32,362 nt of DNA, from the NCBI GenBank assembly GCA_964630925.1, contig CAZVZK010000111.1, positions 1 to 32,362 of the forward strand, in the 5' to 3' direction. Of this stretch, positions 7,607 to 15,250 are shown piece by piece. This DNA is from RGDT01 sp964630925. Lineage in GTDB: Bacteria > Planctomycetota > Planctomycetia > Gemmatales > Gemmataceae. The notes beneath the pieces were generated by a model. The model worked only from the letters and a program-made list of their open reading frames with translations. It had not been told where the DNA came from and ran no database searches. Numbering within the stretch: the first letter of the stretch is position 1; every line of letters begins with the position of its first letter. A program made the translations under genes and the position numbers.

Positions 7607-10429
7607 TCACCGCCAGTCGCCCGACAGCACGAAGGCGGCCCAGTAGTACGGCGGCAGGCGCGTCGCGCCCTTCTCGATGTCGCCCTCGCGTGTCATGCCG
7701 CGCTTGACGCCGTCGCGCAGCATGGCGAGCTGGGCCTGCCTCAGGGCCTCGGCGCGTGGGAGAATCTTCCTCGTGTCCCAGGCGATCGCGTAGAAGTCGG
7801 TCATGAGTCGTTGCGTGGCGCGGTCATCGACCTTCCAGAGCGACGCGATCACGCTCCTGGCGCCGGCGGCCTGGAACGCCCGCTGCAGGCCGAGGAGGCC
7901 CTCGCCCGCGGCGGCCTTGCCCAGGCCCGTCTCGCACGCCGACAGCACCACCAGCTCGAGCCGCGTAAGGTCCCACTCGGAGACCTCCAGCGCCGTCAGG
8001 ATGCCGTCCTCCTCCCCGGGGCCCGGGTCGCGGTTGGCGTCGGAGAGGGCCAGCCCGGAGAGGAGCAGGGGCGGCATGCCGCGGGCGAGGCGCTCGTCGG
8101 CGAAGTAGCCGTGGGTGGCGAGGTGGGCGTAGCGCACCGAAGCGAGGGCCTTGCGGACGGCGGGCTTGGTGGCCGCGCCCTCGCTCAGCTCCGTGACGGC
8201 GCCGCCCTTGAAGAGGCGCGCGAACGACTGGCGGACGGCGAGGATCTCGGGCCGGGTCGCTGCGAGGCGGGCGAAGCCCAGCCGGCCCGAACGCGGCGCG
8301 GAGCGGCTGTCTGAGGCGGCCACCTGGGCCACGCCCCCCTCCTCCGGCTCGTAGCGCAGGCCGCCCGCCACCAGCAGCGCCGGCTTCAGCCGCTCCCCCT
8401 TCTTGACTGGCGCGATGAGCGCCGGGATGACGCCGGGGACCGGCACGGAGGCGACGGCATGGTCTTCGATGAGAAAGCCGCCCGACTTCCGGCCGGGCAG
8501 GGCGGCGAAGGGCACCGTGCCCAGCACCCCGTCGGGGGAGATCAGCACGACCTTCGCGCCTACGAGGTGCTGCTCCAGCGGGGCCCACACCAGCCGCTTG
8601 AGGGCCTGCCCGGCCTCGTGCCCCGGCCGGCGGCGCAGCAGGAGGGCGCGCCACTCGTTGGCCGCCTTCACGACGGGGGCGACGGGCCCCAGCCCCACGC
8701 GCACGGGCGGCGAGCCCCGGCGTGACACGAACGCCACCAGGCGGTCGCGGAGGAAGAGGTAGTCGACGAGGGCGGCCCCCTCGGGCAGGGCCTTCGCCAG
8801 CGCCTCCGGCGTGGGCAGCTCCCTGTCACGCTGGGCCCGATACGCCTCGGAGAGGCGGGACATCTCGGCCTGCGCCTCCTCCTGCGCCGCGGCCAACTTC
8901 TCCATCACCGCCCTGGGCGCCGCGCCGGCGGCGGCCAGGCGCCGTGTCGCCTCGCGGAGGTTCGCGGCGGCGGCCTTGGTCTCGGGGTCGTCGGCGAGGC
9001 GGAGGAAGAGGCGGCGGTGCTGCTGGCGTAGCAGGATGGCGCCCTTCCAGGCGAGCGCGTGGCCGTAGGAGGACGCCCCGCCCGGCGGGTCGGGGATGGC
9101 GAGGCGGACGCCGGCGTGCCACGCCAGGTCCTTGGCCGCCTGGAATTGCTGCCGGTCCGACAGCACCGCGGCGCCGGCCCGCAGGTGCCAGAGGGCCACG
9201 CCCATCGCCTTGTCGGACAGGGGGATGGCCCGCTCGCGCCGGCCCATCTTCTCGTGCAGCATGGCGAGGCTGTTGAGGAAAAGGGCGTGGGTGGGGTGGC
9301 GCTCCCCGTACAGCACGGCCGAGAGGGCGACGGCCTTCTGGTACAGGGGCAGGGCGGCCTCATAGTCCCCCATCTGCTGGTGGATCGTCGCCAGGTTGTT
9401 GAGGGCGGCCGCGTAGTTCGGATGCCGCTCGCCCTGCGACTCCTTGCGCACCTTGAGCGCCTCGCGGTACAACGGCAAGGCCTCCGCACGCTGCCGCAGG
9501 GCGGAGTGGGCGGCGGCGAGGTTGTTCAGGGCGGTGGCGTAGGCCGGGTGGCGCACGCCCTGCGCCTCCTTGTGGATGGCCAGGGCGGCCTTGTAGAGCG
9601 GGAGGGCGTCATCCGCCCTGTCCATCGCCAGGTACAGGCCGGCGAGGTTGCCGAGGGACTCCGCATGGTCCGGGCTCCTGGCGCCGAAGGCCTCCCGGCG
9701 GATGGCCACGGCCCGACGCATCAGGGGGAGGGCGGTTTCGTGATCCCCCAGGTCGTTGTACAGCTCGGCGAGGTTGTTCAGGGCGGTGGCATGGTCGGTG
9801 TGGCCTTCCCCCAGCCCGTCCCGCGTCAGCTCGACGGCCTCGCGGAGGATGGGTAACGCGGCCCGCCTGTCTCCCAGGTGCTGATGCAGGGCCGCGATGT
9901 TGACCATCGCCCGCGCCGGCCGCGGGTGACGCGGGCCCACGGCCGCCTTGAACCCCTCCCACGCCTGGCGTGCCGCCGGCAGGGCGGCGGCGAACTTGCC
10001 CTCCGCGAGCAGCCTCCCCGCCTCGCGCTCCTTGGCGTCCGCCGCCTCGAACCCTTCGCGCCGTTTCGGATCGCGGAACGCCCGCTCCGTCTCCACGACC
10101 CAGTAGACGACCCGCGTGTGATGGTGCCGCGCGCCGTAGAGGAGCGTGTACGTCGCCAGGGCCGCGGCCCTGAACTTATCCGCGTCGGCGTCGCCGAGTT
10201 TGGCGGCCCAGGCCAGAAGGAGGCGGGCCGACCGGAGGGTCTCCACCCCCTGCACCTCAAGCTCGATCTTCGAGATCTCCCAGGCGAGGGCGTTCTTCTT
10301 CTCGGGGTCATCCAGCTTGTCCCACTCGCGCATCATCTCCGCGTGCTTGCGCATGAGGGCGGCCTGGGCCGGCGTCAGGGCCGCCGGCGCGGCGGCCCCG
10401 AGGGACAGGCAGAGGAGCGCGGCGAGCAT
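7607..10429 (-). CDS. Exported TPR-CHAT caspase-like protein (first copy)
   Basis: 940 aa, a paralogue of the next gene downstream with the same architecture: signal peptide (LAALLCLSLGAAAPAAL), helical region, seven or more TPRs (about residues 165-430), a linker containing LFLRLADDPETKAAAANLRE, and the CHAT domain. The catalytic pair is intact: LATHGYF (His773, codon 8113-8111) and LSACETGLG (Cys832, codon 7936-7934). The C-terminal block RLPPYYWAAFVLSGDWR is identical in both copies, pointing to a tandem duplication. The start at 10429 has a GGAGA Shine-Dalgarno about 8-9 nt upstream, which overlaps the end of the preceding gene (stop at 10445). TPR arrays usually bind partner proteins that activate the protease; no gasdermin-like target is visible nearby. 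Confidence 0.9.
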   Translation of the reverse strand: MLAALLCLSLGAAAPAALTPAQAALMRKHAEMMREWDKLDDPEKKNALAWEISKIELEVQGVETLRSARLLLAWAAKLGDADADKFRAAALATYTLLYGARHHHTRVVYWVVETERAFRDPKRREGFEAADAKEREAGRLLAEGKFAAALPAARQAWEGFKAAVGPRHPRPARAMVNIAALHQHLGDRRAALPILREAVELTRDGLGEGHTDHATALNNLAELYNDLGDHETALPLMRRAVAIRREAFGARSPDHAESLGNLAGLYLAMDRADDALPLYKAALAIHKEAQGVRHPAYATALNNLAAAHSALRQRAEALPLYREALKVRKESQGERHPNYAAALNNLATIHQQMGDYEAALPLYQKAVALSAVLYGERHPTHALFLNSLAMLHEKMGRRERAIPLSDKAMGVALWHLRAGAAVLSDRQQFQAAKDLAWHAGVRLAIPDPPGGASSYGHALAWKGAILLRQQHRRLFLRLADDPETKAAAANLREATRRLAAAGAAPRAVMEKLAAAQEEAQAEMSRLSEAYRAQRDRELPTPEALAKALPEGAALVDYLFLRDRLVAFVSRRGSPPVRVGLGPVAPVVKAANEWRALLLRRRPGHEAGQALKRLVWAPLEQHLVGAKVVLISPDGVLGTVPFAALPGRKSGGFLIEDHAVASVPVPGVIPALIAPVKKGERLKPALLVAGGLRYEPEEGGVAQVAASDSRSAPRSGRLGFARLAATRPEILAVRQSFARLFKGGAVTELSEGAATKPAVRKALASVRYAHLATHGYFADERLARGMPPLLLSGLALSDANRDPGPGEEDGILTALEVSEWDLTRLELVVLSACETGLGKAAAGEGLLGLQRAFQAAGARSVIASLWKVDDRATQRLMTDFYAIAWDTRKILPRAEALRQAQLAMLRDGVKRGMTREGDIEKGATRLPPYYWAAFVLSGDWR

Positions 10430-10444
10430 GGGCGGGTCTCCGGT

Positions 10445-11914
10445 TCAGGCGAGGGCCGCCTTCACCCGCTTGAACAGCGGCGTGTCGCCCTCGCCGCTGC
10501 CACGCAGCCAGCCCGTGCCGGCCGCGAGGAACAGGGGCCGGTGCGCGGGCGAGACGTGGTGGTAGTCCTCGAAGAGGGCCGAGCTGAACTTGTAGTCGTG
10601 CGAGTCGGGGCCCTTGGCGAAGACCAGCGTGCGGGCGGCCGCCATGAGCTTCCGCGCGCCGGCGGCGTCCAGGCCGAGCGCGAGGCGGGCCGCCTCGACG
10701 GGCTGCTTGCGGATCTTCGCCAGCACGTCCTCGACGCGGCCCTTCGTCGGGTCGGCCTTCTCCAGCTTGTCGAGCTTGTGGTCGGCCACCTTGCCGCGGC
10801 CCGGCAGGGCCTCGCGGAACAGGGCCGCGTAGGCGCCGGCCTGGAGGAGGGCGAACGACCGCTGCCACGGCTCGGCGGCGGTGCGGTAGATGAAGTGCAG
10901 GGCGTTCAGGCTGGTCATCGCGTGCAGGGCGACGATGCCCGGCTGACGCAGCAGCAGCTCGCCGGCGGTGAGGAACAGGCCGTCCCAGATGGCCTGGGGC
11001 CTGACCTCGGCGGTGAGCAGGCGTTCGACCTCCTTGGACGCGGCGTCGGCGTTGGCGCCGCGCAGGAAGGCGAGCAGCTCGAGGGGTGCGCCGTCCTTCT
11101 TGCCGTGCAGGGAGGCGGCGAGCTTCCTGGCGCGGGGGAGGTTGGCCTTGCCGGGGCGGTCGGGGGCGAGGTCGGCCTTGGCGGGGTTGGCCTCGCGGGA
11201 GTGGTCGAGGAGGGCGTAGGCCAGGGAGCGCAGCACCGGCTCGGAGTGACGCCAGCCGATGGTGTGCAGCATGCGGTAGGCGCCGGCGGCGTAGATGCTC
11301 TTGTGGCCGATGTCGCGGAAGTCGCGGCAGGCGTAGAACCACAGGCGGGCGAACGTCGCGGCGCCGCCCTCCTCGCGGGCCAGGGCGGTGACGGCGGCGT
11401 CGGTCTTCTCCTCGTCCCAGGCGTCGAGGCCGGCCTGTAGCTCCTTGCCGGCGTCGGCGGGCGAGGGGAGCTTGGCCGGGGCGGGGGCGAGGCGCCAGTC
11501 GCCCTCCTTCTTGTTGCGCTCCTGGGAGGATTTGAAGTTATCGATGGTCCACAGGAGGGGGAGCCAGCGCTCCTTGTCGGAGGCGGCGAGGGCGGCCTGG
11601 TGGGCCGAATTGACGACGAGGACGGCGTGGAACTTGAAGCCGACGGGCCGGGGCTGGATGCCGCGGCAGCCGGCGAGGAAGACGGCGGCGAGGAGGTCGT
11701 CGTAGCCGGTGCCGTCCTTGATGGCGGCGACGGCCTTCTCGACGGCCTGATCGCGGGGCGAGCCCTCGATCATGCGGACGAGGGGCTCGAGGTCGTCGCT
11801 GACGGAAGCGAGGCGTCGGGCCGGCGTGGTGTCGGCGCCCTTCAGGGGCGGGAGTTTGGCGATCAGGCCGCCGAGGAGGGCGGCGGAGACGAAGGAGCGG
11901 CGGTCGGTGGACAT
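10445..11914 (-). CDS. Tat-exported, histidine-rich helical protein of unknown function
   Basis: 489 aa. The N-terminus (MSTDRRSFVSAALLGGLIAK) has a twin-arginine motif (DRRSFV) before a hydrophobic stretch, so folded export through Tat is likely and would fit a bound cofactor. The rest looks all-helical. It carries several histidine-bearing segments that resemble metal sites: FHAVLVVNSAH, GHKSIYAAGAYRMLHTIGWRH, SLAYALLDH, HDYKFSSALFEDYHHVSPAHR. I do not recognise the family with confidence. It begins inside the 3' end of the candidate selenoprotein gene (52-nt overlap in another frame) and ends 15 nt before the first CHAT gene, so it is almost certainly cotranscribed with both. No catalytic function is claimed. 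Confidence 0.8.
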   Translation of the reverse strand: MSTDRRSFVSAALLGGLIAKLPPLKGADTTPARRLASVSDDLEPLVRMIEGSPRDQAVEKAVAAIKDGTGYDDLLAAVFLAGCRGIQPRPVGFKFHAVLVVNSAHQAALAASDKERWLPLLWTIDNFKSSQERNKKEGDWRLAPAPAKLPSPADAGKELQAGLDAWDEEKTDAAVTALAREEGGAATFARLWFYACRDFRDIGHKSIYAAGAYRMLHTIGWRHSEPVLRSLAYALLDHSREANPAKADLAPDRPGKANLPRARKLAASLHGKKDGAPLELLAFLRGANADAASKEVERLLTAEVRPQAIWDGLFLTAGELLLRQPGIVALHAMTSLNALHFIYRTAAEPWQRSFALLQAGAYAALFREALPGRGKVADHKLDKLEKADPTKGRVEDVLAKIRKQPVEAARLALGLDAAGARKLMAAARTLVFAKGPDSHDYKFSSALFEDYHHVSPAHRPLFLAAGTGWLRGSGEGDTPLFKRVKAALA

Positions 11915-12216
11915 GGTACGGCTCCGGGCTCACGGGAGAGGGGCTCGGGCACGGGGGGGGACGGGTGTGCCATGAGGGCGTCGCGGGCCTGCAGATGCCG
12001 ATAGACGAGGTAGCCGGCCACGCCGAGCATGGTGTAGGGCACCCCGAGCATGAGGTAGATGCTGTGGTTGTAGGCCCGGGAGAGGCGGAGGCCATCGTCT
12101 TCGTCCGCCGAACCGGAGGACTGGGGGATGGTGTCCGCTCAGTTGGGGCAGGCCATGACGGCCCGCGGCGCGGCCAGCGACACGAGCAGGGCCAGGGGGA
12201 TCAGCCAGCGAGACAT
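11863..12216 (-). CDS. Candidate selenoprotein: small exported membrane protein with CPN-Sec motif (TGA recoded at 12141-12139)
   Basis: The ATG at 12216 follows a strong Shine-Dalgarno (GGAAGGAGG, 7-nt spacer). It opens MSRWLIPLALLVSLAAPRAV and then MACPN, a typical signal peptide, before reaching TGA as codon 26. The same frame continues for 91 sense codons (ADTIPQSSGSADEDDG…) with a transmembrane helix at about residues 53-72 (IYLMLGVPYTMLGVAGYLVY) and a proline-rich tail, ending with TGA at 11865-11863. The TGA falls exactly where a CxxC motif would have its second cysteine, giving Cys23-Pro-Asn-Sec26. A SECIS-like hairpin follows. The total is 117 residues including Sec. The last 52 nt overlap the Tat-protein gene. 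Known from general work on selenoproteins: Sec commonly replaces one cysteine of redox CxxC pairs. Inferred: an envelope thiol/selenol redox protein. Alternatives are a Cys-to-stop nonsense mutation, a sequencing error, or a 25-residue leader peptide. Confidence 0.62.
12103..12121 (-). promoter_or_regulatory. SECIS-like hairpin downstream of in-frame TGA
   Basis: The minus-strand sequence GTCCTCCGGTTCGGCGGAC folds into seven base pairs with one T/C mismatch and a GTT apical loop. The loop G lies 25 nt after the TGA. Bacterial SECIS elements are described as hairpins just after the UGA with a small apical loop that has a G among its first two bases, about 16-37 nt from the UGA; this one fits on each count. 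It lies inside the coding frame, as bacterial SECIS must. Confidence 0.55.
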
Positions 12217-12237
12217 CGCGTCCCTCCTTCCGTGGGC

Positions 12238-12247
12238 ATTGTATCAG
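12238..12247 (-). promoter_or_regulatory. Extended -10 promoter of the selenoprotein/CHAT operon
   Basis: The minus strand reads CTGATACAATG, an extended -10 element (TG-n-TACAAT; hexamer at 12243-12238). No -35 box is evident, as is usual for extended -10 promoters. Transcription would start about 12-15 nt before the ATG at 12216, leaving just room for the Shine-Dalgarno. Confidence 0.5.
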
Positions 12248-12490
12248 GCGGGGCGTGGGGAGGTAGGGCGGATCGGAGGGCGGGGGCGTGGCGGCCGGTG
12301 GGGCGCTACCCCCACGGCTCGCGCTCGACGCCCGCCGCGAGGGCTGTGCTTCCTCGCCTTGAGCAGGGGATAGCGGACGCGGGCTCACCCTGAACGTCAC
12401 AGCGGCCGCCACGGCCCCGCCCTCGGGGGTATTGTAGGGGGCGGGGGAAGGCGGCCTACGGATCGTCGTCCGTCAACATGAAGCGAGTGC

Positions 12491-12522
12491 CCGTGGATAC
12501 CGAGAGTGACCGTGGATACCGA
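12491..12522. repeat. 13-bp direct repeat, 19-bp period
   Basis: CCGTGGATACCGA occurs at 12491-12503 and again at 12510-12522. The two copies are identical and about two helical turns apart, a spacing compatible with a tandem protein-binding site. The role is unknown. Confidence 0.6.
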
Positions 12523-12571
12523 CAGCGTCCGACTGCGTGCGCCGCTCTCGATGAGCGTTCAGTCAACGAGG

Positions 12572-12616
12572 CGCTGACGCTGTGTGACTCGGGGCGCTGA
12601 CGCGGCCCCGCTCGCC
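12572..12616 (+). repeat. Dispersed 42-bp element, copy at 12.6 kb
   Basis: Begins CGCTGACGCTG, contains ACTCGGGGCGCTGACGC and ends GGCCCCGCTCGCC. It is followed at 12627-12640 by the satellite CCGCTCACGCTCCA. It is the same family as the copies near 25.3-25.5 kb and 29.3-29.5 kb, with a slightly different word (TGTGTG) replacing CCA after GACGCT. Confidence 0.8.
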
Positions 12617-12726
12617 CGATCCAGATCCGCTCACGCTCCAGGACGCGACACGCACGGCTTCGCCCTCAACCGTGGTGACAGTCAGCCGCTTCGGAGAGGG
12701 GCGGGGTGTGGTGGTCCGGCTCCGCC

Positions 12727-12756
12727 TTGACAGCCGTCCGCGCTGGCCGGTATAAG
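12727..12756 (+). promoter_or_regulatory. Near-consensus sigma70 promoter for the glycan cluster
   Basis: A perfect -35 TTGACA (12727-12732), an 18-bp spacer and TATAAG (12751-12756) stand out in a background of about 70% GC. The predicted start near 12763 leaves a leader of about 73 nt before the ATG at 12836. It probably drives the GT-C/GT2 gene pair. Confidence 0.7.
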
Positions 12757-12835
12757 CCCCCGTCCCGGCGCGTGCAGGGCGAGGGGGCTCCCGCGCCCTC
12801 CCCGATGGCGGGACGGGCTCCGAGGTGACCAGTCG

Positions 12836-15250
12836 ATGAGTAGCTCCCCGGCAGCGTGGCGGCCGTCTTTCACCGGGCGGCGGGTCGGCCTGCTCGGGGC
12901 CGCGCTCCTGACGCTCACGGCCCTCGCCGCCCTCCTCCCCGAGGACTTCGTTCTGACCGCGTTGGCCAAGGTGCTACTCGGCGCCGCCACGGCCGGCGTG
13001 CTGCCGGGCCTCCTCCTCGCGTGGATCTTCCGCCCGGCACGCCACTGGGGCGTGATGGAGCTGGCGGCGGTGTCCGCGTCCGTGAGCATCGCCCTCGTCC
13101 AGGCCCCGACGATGGCGGCCCTCCTCCTCGGCCTGCCCGCCTGGGCCGTCACGGCCGGCTATCTCGGGCTGGTCGGTCTGGGGTGCCTCTTCCTCATCCT
13201 CCGTGACGGCGAGCCGGTGACGCTCGTCCTCGCGCCGGGCGAAGGGTGGCTCCTGGCCGCCCTCGCGCTGACCGCCGCCCTCCTCTACGTCAAGGGGTCG
13301 CCGCTGGCCTCGGACGAGGACCAGATCCACGCCTCCGTCGTCCGCCGCCTCGCCGAGGCGCCCAGGCCGGGGGTGGAGAACATCTACCCCGCGCGCGGCG
13401 TCGTCTACACGCACCCCTACCCCGGCACGCACTACTTCATGGCCGTGGTCGCGAAGGCGTCCGGCTGCGACCCCCTCTTCGCCTACCACAAGCTCCGCTT
13501 CTACTGGGGGCTGGTGGCCCTGCTCCTGCTCTACCGCGTGGCCGCGGTGATCTTCCGCCGGCCGGACCTGGCGCTGTGTTCGGCGGCGGCGGGCATGGTG
13601 CTGATGCTGAACGGGTCGTTCGCCGACTTCCTCAACCTGTACTGGGCGCAGCTCGCGCCCACGAGCCACCCCTCCGACGTGGCCCTGGGTGTCTTGCTGC
13701 CGGCGCTGCTGTGCATGGCGCTGTCGTACCTCTCCGCCGCCGGGGCGGCCCGCGCGAGGTTCTACCTCGCCGCGACCCTCCTCGCCGTGGTGATGGTCAG
13801 CATCGTCCACCTGCGCGAGGTGATGCAGTTCCTCATCTACCTCGGCTGCTTCATCCTGGCGTGCCTCGTGTGCCGCGAGTGGCGCTGGCTCATGCTCCGC
13901 CGCGCCGCCCTCGTGATCGTCCTGACGCTGGCCATCGGCGGCGCCTACGCCTGGCACCACGGGCACGTCGTCGGGCACGTCGCCGCCTACGACAAGACGC
14001 AGAAGGCCGCCCTGTGGGCGTCGCTGCGGCAGGCGACGACATACGATCTCTTCGCCGCCATCCGGCCCCAGAGCATGATGCATTCGATTTACGTCGGCTG
14101 GATGCCGGTGCTGGCGCTGCTCGCGCCTCTCGCCCTACTCGCCTACGGACGGCGTCCGCTGGTGCTGCTCGTGTGCGGCAGCCTGTTCGCCTACCTCGCC
14201 ATCCTGCGCATCCCGCTGCTGTCCATCGCCCTCATGCTGGCGACGTTCTGGGAGGTCCTCGTCACCCCCGTGCGTCACTACGGCTTCCTGCTGGCGCTGC
14301 TCGCCGGGCCGCTGTTCTACGTCCTGGCGGCCGCCGCGGCGCGGATCGGCCCGCGCTGGGTCGGGGTCACCCTGGCCGGCATCGCCGGCGCCGCCCTGGC
14401 GTTCGTGGCCCGCTTCCCGACGCAGACCTGGATGGCCCGGCAGGACTGGTTCTTCCTCCCGGCCCTCGCCGGCTACGCCGCCGCCCTCGCCATCACATGG
14501 TGTCGGCCACGCGGCGCCGAGGAGGCGCTCGCCCCGCGGTTGCCCACGTCCCGATGGGCGCCGGCGTTCGCCGTGCTGCTGGCCGTGGCCGCATGCCTGA
14601 CCCCGACGCCGCGGCAGTCGCCTCTCCACGTCCGCTCGGCGCCGACCGCCTCGCACCATTTCCTGGGGCGCGTGGCGCTGGCGTGGCGGCCGGCCGACCT
14701 GCTCGCCGGGCCGCGTCCGGCCGTGCTGGAGCGTTACCGGCTGTCGAGCGTCCACCCGGCGTTCCTGCCCGTGGACCGTGAGTTCGCCCGCCTGGAGGCC
14801 GCCGCCCCGAGCGTGGCCCTGATCCGCTGGGCCAGGGCGGGCCTGCCCGCCGAGGCCGTCCTCGCCTGCGACGCCTTCAACGCCTGCCCGTCCTCCATGT
14901 TCTTCCCGCAGCAGATGGCGACGTGGCCGGCCATCGCGAGCATCAACCTCGTCTACGTGAAGGACCTGTGGCCGGCGTACTACGCCCGCTTCGAGCGGAG
15001 CATGGCCAGGGACCGCGAGCAGCCGTTCTTCAACGTCAGAGACACGGCGGCGGAGCGGGAGGACTTCATGGCGGCAGTCGGGGCGACGCACGCGCTGATC
15101 GGCCCGCCGCACCGCGACGGGCTCCTGCCGCTGCTGGCCGCCGACACCTCGACGTACCGCGTGCTTTTCGATGACGGGGAGTGGGCCGTCGTCGAATTCG
15201 TGCCCGCCGGCCGCCGGCCCGCGGGCCTTGTGAAGGGGGAGCGCCGATGA
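12836..15250 (+). CDS. Polytopic membrane protein, GT-C glycosyltransferase-like
   Basis: 804 aa with about a dozen or more hydrophobic segments in the first 560 residues and a soluble C-terminal domain. That is the layout of GT-C transferases (PMT/ArnT-like), which move sugars from lipid carriers on the outer face of the membrane. The first large loop after the opening helices contains an acidic motif, SDEDQIHASVVRRL, at the place where GT-C enzymes carry their catalytic acidic residues, followed by the conserved-looking YTHPYPGTHYFMAVVAKASG. The ATG at 12836 has a GAGGTGA Shine-Dalgarno 8 nt upstream. The stop overlaps the next start as ATGA, so it is translationally coupled to a GT2 glycosyltransferase. 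The GT-C assignment rests on topology and context; donor and acceptor are unknown. Confidence 0.7.
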   Translation: MSSSPAAWRPSFTGRRVGLLGAALLTLTALAALLPEDFVLTALAKVLLGAATAGVLPGLLLAWIFRPARHWGVMELAAVSASVSIALVQAPTMAALLLGLPAWAVTAGYLGLVGLGCLFLILRDGEPVTLVLAPGEGWLLAALALTAALLYVKGSPLASDEDQIHASVVRRLAEAPRPGVENIYPARGVVYTHPYPGTHYFMAVVAKASGCDPLFAYHKLRFYWGLVALLLLYRVAAVIFRRPDLALCSAAAGMVLMLNGSFADFLNLYWAQLAPTSHPSDVALGVLLPALLCMALSYLSAAGAARARFYLAATLLAVVMVSIVHLREVMQFLIYLGCFILACLVCREWRWLMLRRAALVIVLTLAIGGAYAWHHGHVVGHVAAYDKTQKAALWASLRQATTYDLFAAIRPQSMMHSIYVGWMPVLALLAPLALLAYGRRPLVLLVCGSLFAYLAILRIPLLSIALMLATFWEVLVTPVRHYGFLLALLAGPLFYVLAAAAARIGPRWVGVTLAGIAGAALAFVARFPTQTWMARQDWFFLPALAGYAAALAITWCRPRGAEEALAPRLPTSRWAPAFAVLLAVAACLTPTPRQSPLHVRSAPTASHHFLGRVALAWRPADLLAGPRPAVLERYRLSSVHPAFLPVDREFARLEAAAPSVALIRWARAGLPAEAVLACDAFNACPSSMFFPQQMATWPAIASINLVYVKDLWPAYYARFERSMARDREQPFFNVRDTAAEREDFMAAVGATHALIGPPHRDGLLPLLAADTSTYRVLFDDGEWAVVEFVPAGRRPAGLVKGERR

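Larger units (their letters stand above)
12217..12835. other. 619-bp divergent intergenic region
   Basis: This is the region between the minus-strand CHAT operon and the plus-strand glycan cluster. It holds the extended -10 element at the left, a 13-bp direct repeat CCGTGGATACCGA at 12491-12503 and 12510-12522, one copy of the dispersed 42-bp element at 12572-12616, and a near-consensus promoter at 12727-12756. I see no gene, tRNA or riboswitch in it. Confidence 0.7.

Noticed and set aside
5029..7707. 892-residue plus-strand frame over the CHAT gene
   Set aside because: Antisense shadow rich in Arg/Gln/Gly; the minus strand encodes intact TPR and CHAT motifs.
11863..12051. Stand-alone 62-residue protein from the internal ATG at 12051
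   Set aside because: The ATG lies inside the membrane helix and has no ribosome-binding site, whereas the upstream in-frame ATG at 12216 has a strong one and supplies the signal peptide and CPN motif.
12139..12216. Ordinary 25-codon leader peptide ending at the TGA
   Set aside because: Kept as an alternative, but the in-frame continuation with a membrane helix and the correctly spaced hairpin are better explained by recoding.
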